A stretch of 59,744 bases of DNA from Methylococcaceae bacterium. GTDB taxonomy: Bacteria; Pseudomonadota; Gammaproteobacteria; Methylococcales; Methylomonadaceae. The stretch is from NCBI GenBank assembly GCA_006844585.1, contig SPJM01000244.1, positions 1 through 59,744 of the forward strand. The letters are read 5' to 3'. Position numbers and translations under genes: made by a program. Numbering within the stretch: position 1 is the stretch's first letter; each line of letters opens with the position of its first letter. The notes below the pieces were generated by a model that worked only from the letters and a program-made list of their open reading frames with translations, was not told where the DNA came from and ran no database searches. Below are positions 28,699 through 38,150 of this stretch, in pieces.

Positions 28699-28860
28699 TT
28701 AACCCAGCTTTCGATTTTAAATTCATAACGAATTGATATACATTTACAAATAAATATTATGGCACTACGTAGTAAGTTTTGGTATGAGTTCTAATCCTTA
28801 TTTTTTAACTTGTTATGCAGAATATCTAATATTGATCACTATTTTCGAAGGCTGGGTTAA
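28699..28860. repeat. TTAA-bounded inverted-repeat element
   Basis: This 162-bp AT-rich segment starts TTAACCCAGCTTTCGATTTT and ends TTTTCGAAGGCTGGGTTAA, so its ends form an imperfect inverted repeat of about 19 bp bounded by TTAA. The same terminal sequence (TTAACCCAGC...GCTGGGTTAA) bounds the tandem units at 36666-37002, although the interiors differ. It carries no gene and resembles a non-autonomous mobile element. Confidence 0.65.
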
Positions 28861-28901
28861 GTAACAAAGAACTATAAGTTTAACGAGGAGCATCATAGTA
28901 G

Positions 28902-28919
28902 GTCAGGCTTTAGCCTGAC
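28902..28919. repeat. REP-like palindrome
   Basis: GTCAGGCTTTAGCCTGAC is an 8+2+8 perfect palindrome preceded by TAG. Similar palindromes occur at 42082-42095 and 42189-42206. The rest of 28920-29116 is the AT-rich upstream region of glmU; no gene is seen. Confidence 0.6.
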
Positions 28920-29116
28920 AAAGACAACAGTGTGCAGTTTAAATTGATGTTCGCTTTCATGCCTCTTTTTACGCTTTATGGGGTACAGAGTATACAATCA
29001 TTGTTTTATACATGTGTTGTGATAACTTATTCCTTCCCATTAATAGTTTTGTAAGGCAACTTAACTACAATTTTAAATTTCTCTTCGCAAATACCTTTTA
29101 CAAAGGATTCGAATAA

Positions 29117-30487
29117 ATGACAGTAAAAACCATTATTCTCGCAGCGGGTCAAGGTACGCGCATGCGCTCGGCATTACCTAAAGTTTTACATGAAATCGCC
29201 GGTCGTCCGTTATTAAAGCATGTTTATGATACCAGCATGGCTATAGCCGATAATTCCGTTTACATCATTTATGGACACGGCGGTGAGCAAGTCAAAACGG
29301 TAATGGAAGGTTTACAAGCGACCTGGATAGAGCAAAAACAACAGTTAGGCACAGGGCATGCCGTACAGCAGGCTGTCGATTATATTGAGGATGAAGACAA
29401 GGTTTTAATTCTTTACGGCGACGTGCCTTTATTAAAACAATCCACAATAGAAGGGATTTTGGCTAATGTCTCTGAAACCTCCTTAGCCTTATTGACGGTT
29501 GTTTTAGATGATCCGCATGGCTACGGTCGTATCGTGCGTAATGAACAAAACGCGGTGCAGAAAATTGTTGAACAAAAAGACGCCAATGCTGAAGAATTAT
29601 TAATTAATGAAGGCAATACTGGCATTTTAGCGGCGAATGGCGATCAGCTAAAAAAATGGTTGGCGCAATTGCAAAGTAATAATGCGCAGAATGAATTTTA
29701 TTTAACCGATGTAATCGAAATGGCGGTTGAAGAAGGCTTGGAAATTGTGACCTCTCAGCCGGAAATGCAAGATGAAGTGTTAGGCGTTAATAATCGAATA
29801 CAACTGGCGCATTTAGAAAGAGTGTATCAATCGGAACAAGCCGAACAGCTCATGACGCATGGCGTCACCTTAAAAGATCCGGCTAGAATTGACGTGCGCG
29901 GCCATTTTGAAGAATTAGGTCAGGATATCAGTGTCGATATCAATGTGATTTTTGAAGGTGTTAACCGTATCGCCTCCAATGTGAGTATCGGCGCTAATTG
30001 CATTATCAAAAATGCAGTGATAGCTGAGGGCGCGCAAATCTTAGCCAACAGCATTATTGAAGATGCGGTCGTCGGCGCAGGTAGTCGAGTGGGTCCGTTT
30101 GCCCGTTTGCGGCCGCAAGCCCAGTTAGCGGAGAATGTGCATATCGGTAATTTCGTTGAGATTAAAAAATCCACTGTCGCCACCGGTAGTAAAGTGAATC
30201 ATTTAAGCTATATCGGCGATGCGGAAATCGGCAGCAAAGTGAATGTGGGCGCGGGGACAATCACTTGCAATTATGATGGCGTTAATAAATTTAAAACAAT
30301 TATCGGCGATGGCGCTTTTATCGGTTCGGACAGTCAATTAATCGCGCCGGTGACGGTCGGCGCTAACGCTACGATAGGCGCAGGCTCGACGATCAGCAAA
30401 GACACCCCGGCTGAGCAATTGACCTTAAGTCGTCCTAAACAAATTTCGATTGCCGGCTGGCAAAGACCGGTTAAAAAGGAGAAATAA
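29117..30487 (+). CDS. glmU: Bifunctional GlcNAc-1-P uridyltransferase / glucosamine-1-P acetyltransferase
   Basis: A 456-residue enzyme making UDP-GlcNAc for peptidoglycan and lipopolysaccharide. The N-terminal pyrophosphorylase domain begins [28 protein letters not shown] with the nucleotide-binding GxGTRM-x-K pattern. From about residue 250 the left-handed beta-helix acetyltransferase domain shows hexapeptide repeats and [34 protein letters not shown] precedes the ATG. glmS follows immediately, giving a glmUS unit downstream of atp as in many gammaproteobacteria. Confidence 0.98.
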   Translation: MTVKTIILAAGQGTRMRSALPKVLHEIAGRPLLKHVYDTSMAIADNSVYIIYGHGGEQVKTVMEGLQATWIEQKQQLGTGHAVQQAVDYIEDEDKVLILYGDVPLLKQSTIEGILANVSETSLALLTVVLDDPHGYGRIVRNEQNAVQKIVEQKDANAEELLINEGNTGILAANGDQLKKWLAQLQSNNAQNEFYLTDVIEMAVEEGLEIVTSQPEMQDEVLGVNNRIQLAHLERVYQSEQAEQLMTHGVTLKDPARIDVRGHFEELGQDISVDINVIFEGVNRIASNVSIGANCIIKNAVIAEGAQILANSIIEDAVVGAGSRVGPFARLRPQAQLAENVHIGNFVEIKKSTVATGSKVNHLSYIGDAEIGSKVNVGAGTITCNYDGVNKFKTIIGDGAFIGSDSQLIAPVTVGANATIGAGSTISKDTPAEQLTLSRPKQISIAGWQRPVKKEK

Positions 30488-30488
30488 T

Positions 30489-32318
30489 ATGTGTGGAATA
30501 GTCGGTGGAATAGCGCAACGCGATGTGGTTCCGATTTTATTGGAGGGCCTACGAAGACTGGAATATCGAGGCTATGATTCAGCCGGTTTAGTGGCCGTGA
30601 ATCAGGAAGGCATTGGCCGTAGACGCGCCTTGGGTAAGGTTAAAATGCTGCAAGACAACATTGATGAACAATCGATAGTCGGTAATTTGGGCATTGCCCA
30701 TACTCGCTGGGCGACGCACGGCAAACCCAGCACCGAAAACGCCCACCCCCACTTATCCAGAGATGAAGTCGCGGTTGTGCATAACGGTATTATCGAAAAC
30801 CATAACGAATTGCGCGCCTCATTAACCGATGAAGGCTATGTGTTCACTTCGGAAACCGATACCGAGGTTATTGTCCACAAAATCCATAACCAGTTGGCTG
30901 AGACTAAAGACTTGTTGACGGCGGTCAAACAAACCGTGGCGCAATTGGAAGGCGCTTACGCCTTAGGCGTGGTTTGTAAAGAAGCGCCCGATACTTTAAT
31001 AAGCTGTCGAAAAGGCAGCCCGTTAGTGATTGGCGTAGGCATCGGCGAATACTTTATCGCTTCGGATATTGCCGCCTTACTGCCGGTTACCCAACGCTTT
31101 ATCTTTTTAGAAGAAGGCGATATCGCGGAAATCAAAACCGACAGCTTGGTGATTTATGATAAAAACGATCAAGTTGTCGAGCGCCCCATCAAAGAAAGCC
31201 AGCTAAAGTCCGACTCGGTGGATAAAGGCCAATACCGGCATTACATGATGAAGGAAATCTATGAGCAGCCTTGGGCCTTATCACAAGTATTGGAAGGTCG
31301 CTTTTTAGAGAATCGTTTACAAGATAATGCTTTTGGCCATAATGCGGCGGACGTGTTTGATGAAATCAAAGCGATTCAGATTTTAGCATGCGGCACCAGT
31401 TATCATGCCGGGTTGACGGCCAAATACTGGTTTGAGAAGCTGGCGAGAGTGCCTTGTAATATTGATGTGGCCAGCGAGTTTAGATACCGTCAGCCGGTGA
31501 TTCCAGATAATACTTTAGTGGTGACGATTTCACAGTCAGGCGAAACAGCGGATACTTTAGCGGCCTTATTAGAAGCAAAAAAATTAGGCGTCAAATATGC
31601 ATTAACGATTTGTAACGCCCCGGAAAGTTCTCTGGTGCGCGAATCCGATTTAGTTTTGATGACCCGCGCCGGGCCTGAAATCGGCGTCGCCTCGACTAAA
31701 GCGTTTACCACCCAGTTGGCGTCATTGCTAATGCTGGTGATTGCTATCGGGCGACGTTTTGAGCTGAGTGATGAGAACGAGCAAAAGATAGTTTCGGAGT
31801 TATTCGCCTTACCCGGCAAACTGGAATCAGTTTTAAAACTGGATCAGCAGATTGAGCAACTATCCGAACAATTTGCGGAAAAACATAATGCACTGTTTTT
31901 AGGCCGGGGAACGCATTACCCGATTGCCATGGAAGGCGCATTGAAATTAAAAGAAATTTCTTATATTCATGCCGAAGCTTACCCCGCAGGCGAACTCAAA
32001 CATGGGCCATTGGCTTTGATTGATTCGGAAATGCCGGTCATAACCGTCGCGCCGAATAACTCCTTGCTGGAAAAGCTGAAATCCAATATGCAGGAAGTCA
32101 GCGCTCGAGGCGGCCAACTCATTGTATTTATGGATGAAACCTTGTCGGCGGAAAAAGATGAAAATGTGCAGATTATAAAAATGCCTAAAGTATCAAATGT
32201 GGTTTCGCCTATTGTCTATACCTTGCCTCTACAGTTACTTTCCTATCATGTAGCCGTGTTGAAGGGAACGGATGTAGACCAGCCAAGGAATTTGGCTAAG
32301 TCGGTGACGGTGGAGTAG
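30489..32318 (+). CDS. glmS: Glutamine--fructose-6-phosphate aminotransferase
   Basis: A 609-residue enzyme, same length as E. coli GlmS, making glucosamine-6-phosphate from fructose-6-phosphate and glutamine. The start is set at the ATG giving MCGIVGG, because the N-terminal cysteine after Met removal is the glutaminase nucleophile. AAAGGAGA lies just upstream. Two SIS domains follow ([69 protein letters not shown]). The end [15 protein letters not shown] is canonical. It begins 1 bp after glmU. No glmS ribozyme is visible, as expected outside Firmicutes. Confidence 0.98.
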   Translation: MCGIVGGIAQRDVVPILLEGLRRLEYRGYDSAGLVAVNQEGIGRRRALGKVKMLQDNIDEQSIVGNLGIAHTRWATHGKPSTENAHPHLSRDEVAVVHNGIIENHNELRASLTDEGYVFTSETDTEVIVHKIHNQLAETKDLLTAVKQTVAQLEGAYALGVVCKEAPDTLISCRKGSPLVIGVGIGEYFIASDIAALLPVTQRFIFLEEGDIAEIKTDSLVIYDKNDQVVERPIKESQLKSDSVDKGQYRHYMMKEIYEQPWALSQVLEGRFLENRLQDNAFGHNAADVFDEIKAIQILACGTSYHAGLTAKYWFEKLARVPCNIDVASEFRYRQPVIPDNTLVVTISQSGETADTLAALLEAKKLGVKYALTICNAPESSLVRESDLVLMTRAGPEIGVASTKAFTTQLASLLMLVIAIGRRFELSDENEQKIVSELFALPGKLESVLKLDQQIEQLSEQFAEKHNALFLGRGTHYPIAMEGALKLKEISYIHAEAYPAGELKHGPLALIDSEMPVITVAPNNSLLEKLKSNMQEVSARGGQLIVFMDETLSAEKDENVQIIKMPKVSNVVSPIVYTLPLQLLSYHVAVLKGTDVDQPRNLAKSVTVE

Positions 32319-32578
32319 TTGTTGTAAAATTGTAGTGGTCAAGTAAAAACAGAAATTATCTTTTAAAAAATGTCTGGTTTCTTGAGCGCAACATGTCACT
32401 GACCGAAAAAAGAGATCGAACAAAATGACAAACAGTAGTTTAAAGTCGCCTTAAAGCATATACAAGTGATTGACTGGGCAATTTTGCTGAGCACATAACA
32501 CGCAATCTCAATTTTGTGATCGCGCGAAGCATAGGCGAGTGCGATACAATAAGCAGATTTTTGAGTTCGGAAAACACC
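32319..32578. other. Intergenic region with no supported gene
   Basis: This 260-bp gap between glmS and rlmKL holds no supportable frame or strong terminator. The stretch at 32333-32350 (TAGTGGTCAAGTAAAAAC) looks like the end of some IS elements, but I find no matching second end and do not call one. Confidence 0.4.
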
Positions 32579-34762
32579 ATGCAGCCATTAACACTGTTTG
32601 CCACCACGCCTAAAGCGATGGAGACTATTTTAGCGGAAGAAATTCAAGCCTTAGGGGGCTTGAATATTAGGCAAACAATGGCCGGGGTCGCCTTTAATGC
32701 GGATTTGGAAACAGCCTATCGCATCTGTTTGTGGTCAAGAACGGCGAATCGGGTTTTGTTGAATCTGGCTGATTTTGAGGTGCAGACCCAACAGGATTTG
32801 TATCAAGGCGTACAAGGCATCAATTGGTCGGATCATATGGAGGCCGACGGTTCACTGGCTGTCACCTTTAGCGCCAAGCACACACAAGTATTCACCAATA
32901 ACCATTTCGGCGCATTAAAAGTGAAAGACGCCATTGTTGATCAGTTGCGCGAACGCGATGGGCGCAGGCCAGATATCGATACGCAACGACCGAGTATACG
33001 GGTGAGCGTTTATCTGCAAGGCAAAAAAGCTCAGTTGGCCTTGGATTTATCGGGTGAAAGCCTGCATAAAAGGGGCTACCGCGATGTCAGCGTGGCGGCG
33101 CCGATTAAGGAAAATCTGGCGGCGGCGATATTGATCCGTAGCGGATGGCCGAGCATTGCTGAGCAAAACGGCACCTTATTAGATCCCATGTGCGGCTCCG
33201 GAACCTTATTGCTGGAAGCGGCGATGATGGCCGCTGACTATGCGCCCGGTTTGCAGCGTGAATATTATGGTTTTCTGGGCTGGAAACAGCATCAAGCCAA
33301 GATTTGGCGGCAGTTAATGGATGACGCTGAGCAGCGAAAGCAAGCGGGGATGGAGCGGTTGCCGGTGATTGCTGGTTTTGATAGCAATCGGCGCACCATA
33401 GCCGCTGCTTTTAAGCATGTGGAAAACGCCGGTTTTGCCGGTAAGGTTCATGTGGAAAAGCGCGAGTTGGGCGATGCCGAATCCGCGCAAAGCTGGTCGC
33501 CGGGGCTGCTGGTTTGCAATCCGCCTTATGGTGAACGGCTGGGAGATGAAGAGCAGACGGCGGCGCTCTATCAACGCTTCGGCGATATATTGAAACACCG
33601 TTTTAAGGGGTGGAAAGCCGCTTTAATTATCAGTAATCCGGAGTTAGGGTTTCGCTTGGGCATTCGTTCCAAAAAACCGCTGACCCTGTATAACGGCGCA
33701 TTGGAATGTAAGCTGTTGCGAATGGATGTGGAGGAAAAGGCTTTTTTTATTCCGAAAGGCCAAAATCGTGAGGAAAATATTCAGCGCATTCAGCAAATTC
33801 AAGCGGATAACCGCGCTGAAATGTTTGCGAATCGCTTGAACAAGAATTTAAAAAAATGGTCGAAATGGGCGAAGCGGCAAGGTATTGAATGTTATCGCTT
33901 ATATGATGCCGATTTGCCGGAATATGCGGTGGCGGTGGATGTGTATCAAAGCGATCAATTATGGGTGAATGTGCAGGAGTATGAGCCGCCGAAATCGGTG
34001 GATGAACAAAAAGCCGATCAACGCTTGGCGGCGCTATTAATGGAAATTCCGGCGGTGCTGAATGTTGAGCCGGAGCAGGTAGTGCTGAAAATTCGCCGTA
34101 AGCAAAAAAATACCCTGCAATATGAAAAAATGGCTGAGCAAGGCCGTTTTCATCAAGTTAACGAATTGGGCTGTTTATTTTGGGTGAATTTGCAGGATTA
34201 TCTGGATACCGGCTTATTTCTGGATCACCGTCCGATTCGCAGCTTGATTCAACAGCAAGCTAAAGGCAAGCGGTTTTTAAATCTATTTGCTTATACCGGC
34301 GCGGCGACGGTGCATGCGATCAAAGGCGGCGCGCTTGCATCGACGACGGTGGATATGTCGAATACTTATTTGGAATGGGCACAAAAAAATTTCAATTTGA
34401 ATAAGGTGAGCGGCGATCATAAACTGGTCAAAGCCGATTGTACGGAGTGGCTGAAAGCTCAGGCCGGGGATAAAAAAGCGCCGCGTTATGATTTGATTTT
34501 TCTGGATCCGCCCACCTTTTCCAATTCCAAAAGTATGGAATCAGCGTTTGATGTGCAAACTGATCATGTGGATTTGATTGGTAATGCAACCGCCTTGTTG
34601 AATACAGGCGGGGTTTTGTATTTTTCTACCAACTACAGACGCTTTAAAATGGATGAGGAGGCTTTAAGCCATTTGCAAATAGAGGATATTTCATCATCAA
34701 CGATACCGGAAGATTTCGCTCGTAATCCGAGAATTCATTATTGTTGGAAGATCAGCTTATGA
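32579..34762 (+). CDS. rlmKL: 23S rRNA (guanine-N2-2445 / N7-2069) bifunctional methyltransferase
   Basis: A 727-residue fusion of two SAM-dependent methyltransferases, as in E. coli RlmKL (702). An N-terminal THUMP domain (about 40-160) is followed by the RlmL domain with LDPMCGSGTLLLEAAMMA and catalytic VCNPPYGERLG. The C-terminal RlmK domain has FLNLFAYTGAATVHA and IFLDPPTFSNSK. The ATG at 32579 gives MQPLTLFATTPKAMETIL, the usual N-terminus; an in-frame ATG 21 codons upstream is not needed. The stop overlaps the acyP start as ATGA. Confidence 0.95.
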   Translation: MQPLTLFATTPKAMETILAEEIQALGGLNIRQTMAGVAFNADLETAYRICLWSRTANRVLLNLADFEVQTQQDLYQGVQGINWSDHMEADGSLAVTFSAKHTQVFTNNHFGALKVKDAIVDQLRERDGRRPDIDTQRPSIRVSVYLQGKKAQLALDLSGESLHKRGYRDVSVAAPIKENLAAAILIRSGWPSIAEQNGTLLDPMCGSGTLLLEAAMMAADYAPGLQREYYGFLGWKQHQAKIWRQLMDDAEQRKQAGMERLPVIAGFDSNRRTIAAAFKHVENAGFAGKVHVEKRELGDAESAQSWSPGLLVCNPPYGERLGDEEQTAALYQRFGDILKHRFKGWKAALIISNPELGFRLGIRSKKPLTLYNGALECKLLRMDVEEKAFFIPKGQNREENIQRIQQIQADNRAEMFANRLNKNLKKWSKWAKRQGIECYRLYDADLPEYAVAVDVYQSDQLWVNVQEYEPPKSVDEQKADQRLAALLMEIPAVLNVEPEQVVLKIRRKQKNTLQYEKMAEQGRFHQVNELGCLFWVNLQDYLDTGLFLDHRPIRSLIQQQAKGKRFLNLFAYTGAATVHAIKGGALASTTVDMSNTYLEWAQKNFNLNKVSGDHKLVKADCTEWLKAQAGDKKAPRYDLIFLDPPTFSNSKSMESAFDVQTDHVDLIGNATALLNTGGVLYFSTNYRRFKMDEEALSHLQIEDISSSTIPEDFARNPRIHYCWKISL

Positions 34763-35028
34763 TTGAAAGTAAAAAAATGATTGTCAGCGGGAGGGTGCAA
34801 GGCGTTTGTTATCGCGCTTTCGTACAGAAGCAAGCTTTGAAATTGGCGATAAGCGGATATGCAAAAAACTTGCCGAATGGTAATGTGGAAGTGCTGGCCT
34901 GTGGTGAAGCGGCGGCCATTGAGCAATTGCTTGAACGATGTAAAAAAGGGCCGATTATGGCGAAAGTGTCAGGAGTTGAGGTGAGCGATTGCGCGGTTAC
35001 TACGGCGCAGGGGTTTGATATTCTTTGA
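34759..35028 (+). CDS. acyP: Acylphosphatase
   Basis: An 89-residue small alpha/beta enzyme hydrolysing acyl phosphates. GRVQGVCYRAFVQKQA contains the catalytic arginine in the phosphate loop, and GYAKNLPNGNVEVLACG contains the catalytic asparagine (KNLPNG). The start ATG overlaps the rlmKL stop by four bases, which sets the start and implies translational coupling. Confidence 0.95.
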   Translation: MIESKKMIVSGRVQGVCYRAFVQKQALKLAISGYAKNLPNGNVEVLACGEAAAIEQLLERCKKGPIMAKVSGVEVSDCAVTTAQGFDIL

Positions 35029-35051
35029 ATTGATGAAAGACGGCTGATGCG

Positions 35052-35222
35052 GGTCGGACTGAAGTTTGGCCAATAATATGTGCGCACAGCAGACTATCGA
35101 GTGTTTTAGGAAGCTGGAGCTTCCTGTTTCGGGTTTCCCAAACGGAGTTTGGGAAACAGCGAAGTGTCTCTATAAAAAAAAGCAAGGCTATAAGGCTATT
35201 TCCCAAGCTTCGTTTGGGAAAT
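35052..35222. repeat. Cluster of intergenic palindromes
   Basis: The gap between acyP and the kinase gene contains four dyads: a degenerate GTCGGACT-type copy at 35052-35069, GGAAGCTGGAGCTTCC at 35109-35124, an 11+3+11 palindrome with arms GTTTCCCAAAC/GTTTGGGAAAC at 35133-35157, and a 9-bp-arm copy ATTTCCCAA/TTGGGAAAT at 35198-35222. The last two share the TTTCCCAA/TTGGGAAA arms, indicating one repeat family. They lie between convergent genes and may act as terminators or simply be dispersed repeats. Confidence 0.65.
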
Positions 35223-35327
35223 AAAAATGGGAAGATCCAGCATCCCGAATTTGCCAGAAGCACTCAGGCGAATAGGAGTGAGTGGAAAATAATTTGCGTA
35301 ATCTGTGGATTAAAAATTTGTATCCCC

Positions 35328-36656
35328 CTATGTATCTGTAGATGTAGGGTGCGCATCACGCAGCAAAGGTTCCGGCAATTCTATGACAAACCGCGCGCCG
35401 CCTGATTTCGGCGCTTTTTCCACATGAATTCGGCCGCCATGTTGGCGGATGATTTTTTCGGTGATCGCCAGGCCCAAGCCATAACCGCCGGATTGTTTGT
35501 TTCGGCTGTCGTCCACCCGGACAAAAGGTTGGAAAATATGCGGCCATTGTTGCTCCGGAATGCCGATGCCGTCATCGTCAATCATGATCAATAAAGCATT
35601 CGGTTTCGGCGATAGGGTGATTTGAATGCTGGCGCCAGCATAGCGTAAGGCGTTGCGGATTAAATTATTGACGGCGCGGTTGAATAAATGCGAGTCGATT
35701 GTAATGGCGTCAGTTTCCTGAAGTTGCGCAGCGTCCAATGTGATTCTTATGGATAAGTTCTCCTGATCATATTGGCGAATTAATTCCCGCATCCAGGGCA
35801 GTATCCTGACCGTCGAATAATGTAATTGTAAATTCTCAGCACTGAATTGCGCGTATTTCAACATCTCTTCGATTAAATCCTCCATTTCCCGTACGTCTTG
35901 TTTCATCGCCTGCAGGTATTTTTCCCGTTGCTGAGCAGATTGCGCATTGGCGACTATTTCCAGACTGAATTTAAAGCGTGCTAATGGGGTGCGTAATTCA
36001 TGAGATACGGCGTGGCTAAGGTCGCGGTGGGATGAGGCCAGGCGCTGAATGCGCTGAGCCATGTCGTTAAAGGCTTCGCCGACCAGGGCGATACTGGAGG
36101 AGTTGGTGATTTCAACGCGGGTGGCGAAGTTTTCTTCCACCAGTTTTAAGGCTGCGCTGCGCAGTTTATTCAAATCCTGGGATAAAGGTCTCAACCAAAA
36201 AAACAATACTGTCGCGATTAAGATATAGTAGCAAGTGATGATGAAACGGTCGCTATAGGGCGGGGATTGAGCGCTAAAAGGGCCTATCGCGAGCACATAA
36301 GCAGATTGTCGATATTGCCGGTAATAGATGAATTGCTGATCGGCGTCTGCGGTTGTTTGAATGGCGCCGTCGGTTAAGGCTTGAATAAAGCTTGGGTCGC
36401 CGCTGAAATCATCTAATTGCAGCAACATGACTGGAAAGCCCAGTTGTTTTTCCAATTCGGATTGATGTCGTTGAAAAAGCTTGGGCGAATCAACTAAGGT
36501 TTCAATATACAGAAAACTGCCTTTGAGGTGTTGTAACTCGCTATTTTGATCTTGTCGGCGCTGCATCTGTTGCAGCACTTTATCCAGTGAGACGCCGACC
36601 GCCGAGATCAGCAGTACGATTATTAAGAAGCTGCGGAAAAAAAGTTGCTTTGGCAT
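35328..36656 (-). CDS. Sensor histidine kinase, RstB-like
   Basis: A 442-residue membrane kinase. TM1 is at residues 8-25, a periplasmic sensor of about 110 residues follows, TM2 is at 138-155, and HAMP at 156-208. The phosphoacceptor is H219 in SHAVSHELRTPLARFKF. The ATPase domain carries NLIRNALRYA, DDDGIGIP and GYGLGLAIT boxes. Its partner regulator gene is upstream, separated by three repeat units that end 9 bp before this ATG, leaving no good ribosome site. Together with mipA and the DUF3019-type gene it resembles rstAB-like envelope-stress systems. The inducing signal is unknown. Confidence 0.88.
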   Translation of the reverse strand: MPKQLFFRSFLIIVLLISAVGVSLDKVLQQMQRRQDQNSELQHLKGSFLYIETLVDSPKLFQRHQSELEKQLGFPVMLLQLDDFSGDPSFIQALTDGAIQTTADADQQFIYYRQYRQSAYVLAIGPFSAQSPPYSDRFIITCYYILIATVLFFWLRPLSQDLNKLRSAALKLVEENFATRVEITNSSSIALVGEAFNDMAQRIQRLASSHRDLSHAVSHELRTPLARFKFSLEIVANAQSAQQREKYLQAMKQDVREMEDLIEEMLKYAQFSAENLQLHYSTVRILPWMRELIRQYDQENLSIRITLDAAQLQETDAITIDSHLFNRAVNNLIRNALRYAGASIQITLSPKPNALLIMIDDDGIGIPEQQWPHIFQPFVRVDDSRNKQSGGYGLGLAITEKIIRQHGGRIHVEKAPKSGGARFVIELPEPLLRDAHPTSTDT

Positions 36657-36665
36657 GATGATGGG

Positions 36666-37002
36666 TTAACCCAGCTTTGTCATTATTAAGCTGAAATGTA
36701 AACAACCGATTGATGGATGCGTTATCAAATTCACGTTGCTTACCAATGGCTAAAAAATATCGTAGACAAGGCTGGGTTAACCCAGCTTTGTCATTATTAA
36801 ACTGAAATGTAAACAACCGATTGATGGATGCGTTATCAAATTCACGTTCCTTACCAGTGGCTAAAAAATATCGTAGACAAGGCTGGGTTAACCCAGCTCT
36901 GTCATTATTAAACTGAAATGTAAATAACCGATTGATGGATGCGTTATCAAATTCACGTTGCTTACCAATGGCTAAAAAATATCGTAGACAAGGCTGGGTT
37001 AA
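36666..37002. repeat. Three tandem 111-bp TTAA-bounded inverted-end units
   Basis: Units at 36666-36780, 36777-36891 and 36888-37002 share TTAA at each junction, each beginning TTAACCCAGCT and ending AAGGCTGGGTTAA. They differ at only a few positions. The period of 111 bp is a multiple of three, so a minus-strand frame with a 37-residue repeat stays open across all copies, which I treat as non-coding coincidence. The right end supplies the TAA stop of the response regulator gene and the left end abuts the kinase start. The terminal sequence is shared with the element at 28699-28860. Confidence 0.85.
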
Positions 37003-37715
37003 TGCCATGCTTCGGCGACAAATAAATAACCTTTCCCCCAAACCGTTTTCAAACGTTGAGGTTGCTCGCTATTATCCTTGAGTTTTTTGCGTAATTGCGA
37101 AATGCGCACATCAACCGAACGATCCATGCCGTCATATTCTATGCCGCGCATATGGCTGAAGATCTGATCGCGGCTCAAAACCTGGCCTGCATGTTCCGCC
37201 AGTAACCAGAGTAAGGAAAATTCGCGGCTGGTCAGCTCAACGATTTCTCCGTCTAAAACGGCTTGTTGAGCGTTGCGATTGAGGCTGAGTTGGCCAAAGT
37301 TTAATTCGTGAACTGCACTTTCCGAGCTTGCTTTGGTTTTATGGTAACGACGCAGTAAAGCGCGTAAGCGCGCCAACAATACGGGCGGTTCTATCGGCTT
37401 GTTGACGAAATCATCAGCGCCTAATTCCAGGCCCATCACATGATCTATATCGCTGTTTTTAGCGGTGAGAATTATCAACGGGCCATCGTAACTTTGCCTG
37501 AATTGACGACAGACTTGCAAGCCGTCCAGGCCGGGCAGCATCAGGTCGAGAATAACAATATCGGTTTGTTCGGCTTTAAAGTCGGCAACGGCCTGGTCGC
37601 CGCGATTTTTCACGGTGACATTAAAACCTTGGGGTTCCAGATAGTCTTTAACCAGTTCGGCCAAACGAATATCATCTTCGACCAGAAGACAGTTAATCGG
37701 GGGCGAATCACTCAT
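36999..37715 (-). CDS. OmpR-family response regulator, RstA-like
   Basis: A 238-residue regulator. The receiver domain has acidic pocket E13-D14-D15, phosphoacceptor D57 in VILDLMLPGLDG, and K107 in DDFVNKPIEP. The C-terminal winged helix shows LTSREFSLLWLLAEHAGQVLSRDQIF, DRSVDVRISQLRKKL and VWGKGYLF. The start overlaps the DUF3019-type gene stop as ATGA, with GGAG 8 bp upstream. The stop codon lies in the terminal TTAA of the adjoining repeat, so the last residues may have been altered by the insertion. It likely regulates its own operon through the direct repeats at 39182-39242. Confidence 0.9.
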   Translation of the reverse strand: MSDSPPINCLLVEDDIRLAELVKDYLEPQGFNVTVKNRGDQAVADFKAEQTDIVILDLMLPGLDGLQVCRQFRQSYDGPLIILTAKNSDIDHVMGLELGADDFVNKPIEPPVLLARLRALLRRYHKTKASSESAVHELNFGQLSLNRNAQQAVLDGEIVELTSREFSLLWLLAEHAGQVLSRDQIFSHMRGIEYDGMDRSVDVRISQLRKKLKDNSEQPQRLKTVWGKGYLFVAEAWH

Positions 37716-38128
37716 AATAAACTCCAAATATGGCGCCTGCGTCTGCGGATATTTTTCGGCGGAACGGTCACCACATGCACCACCACCTGAATCAGTTTTC
37801 TATTCTCGCCGGGTTTGGATAGCCAATAGGTAATCGCTTTATCACTGTTAATGGTTTGATTGAGTAGGCCCGAGTCCGCATCTCGCCAACATTTTAACAA
37901 GTTATTTTGCTCTGAGGAAAACAGGCAATAATCGGCGTTGACGACGCTGCGCCAGATGATGTCGGTGATCATTGAACACTGCGGTTGGTCGCTGACAGTA
38001 ACGCAAATGCGCGGCTTGGCTTCCAAAATTAACGGCGCAGCGGCGGAGTCCGTTTCGGCGGCCTGGGAGGAAATCGGGTTACTTAGCCCATAAATAAGGA
38101 TTAACTGAGTGATTCTGGTGATCAGCAT
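37712..38128 (-). CDS. DUF3019-type secreted protein
   Basis: A 138-residue protein with an N-terminal signal sequence (LITRITQLILIYGLSNPISSQA) and a mature part with four cysteines (in PRICVTVSDQPQC, ADYCLFS and LLKCWRDA). I recognise it as resembling the DUF3019 family, usually found between a MipA/OmpV gene and a two-component system as here. The ATG at 38128 is chosen because it gives a signal peptide. It lies 22 bp after mipA and overlaps the regulator start by four bases. The C-terminal RRRRRH tail is unusual. Probably a periplasmic accessory sensor; function not established. Confidence 0.78.
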   Translation of the reverse strand: MLITRITQLILIYGLSNPISSQAAETDSAAAPLILEAKPRICVTVSDQPQCSMITDIIWRSVVNADYCLFSSEQNNLLKCWRDADSGLLNQTINSDKAITYWLSKPGENRKLIQVVVHVVTVPPKNIRRRRRHIWSLL

Positions 38129-38150
38129 TTTGTTTAACAATCCGTGTTCC

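Noticed and set aside
32333-32350. Insertion sequence terminus after glmS
   Set aside because: One end-like sequence only, no partner end, no target duplication and no transposase fragment.
36580-37041. A 153-codon minus-strand frame with a 37-residue repeat (NRLFTFQFNND...)
   Set aside because: It is the in-frame reading of the three 111-bp repeat units, overlaps the ends of both neighbouring genes and has no ribosome site of its own; not called as a gene.
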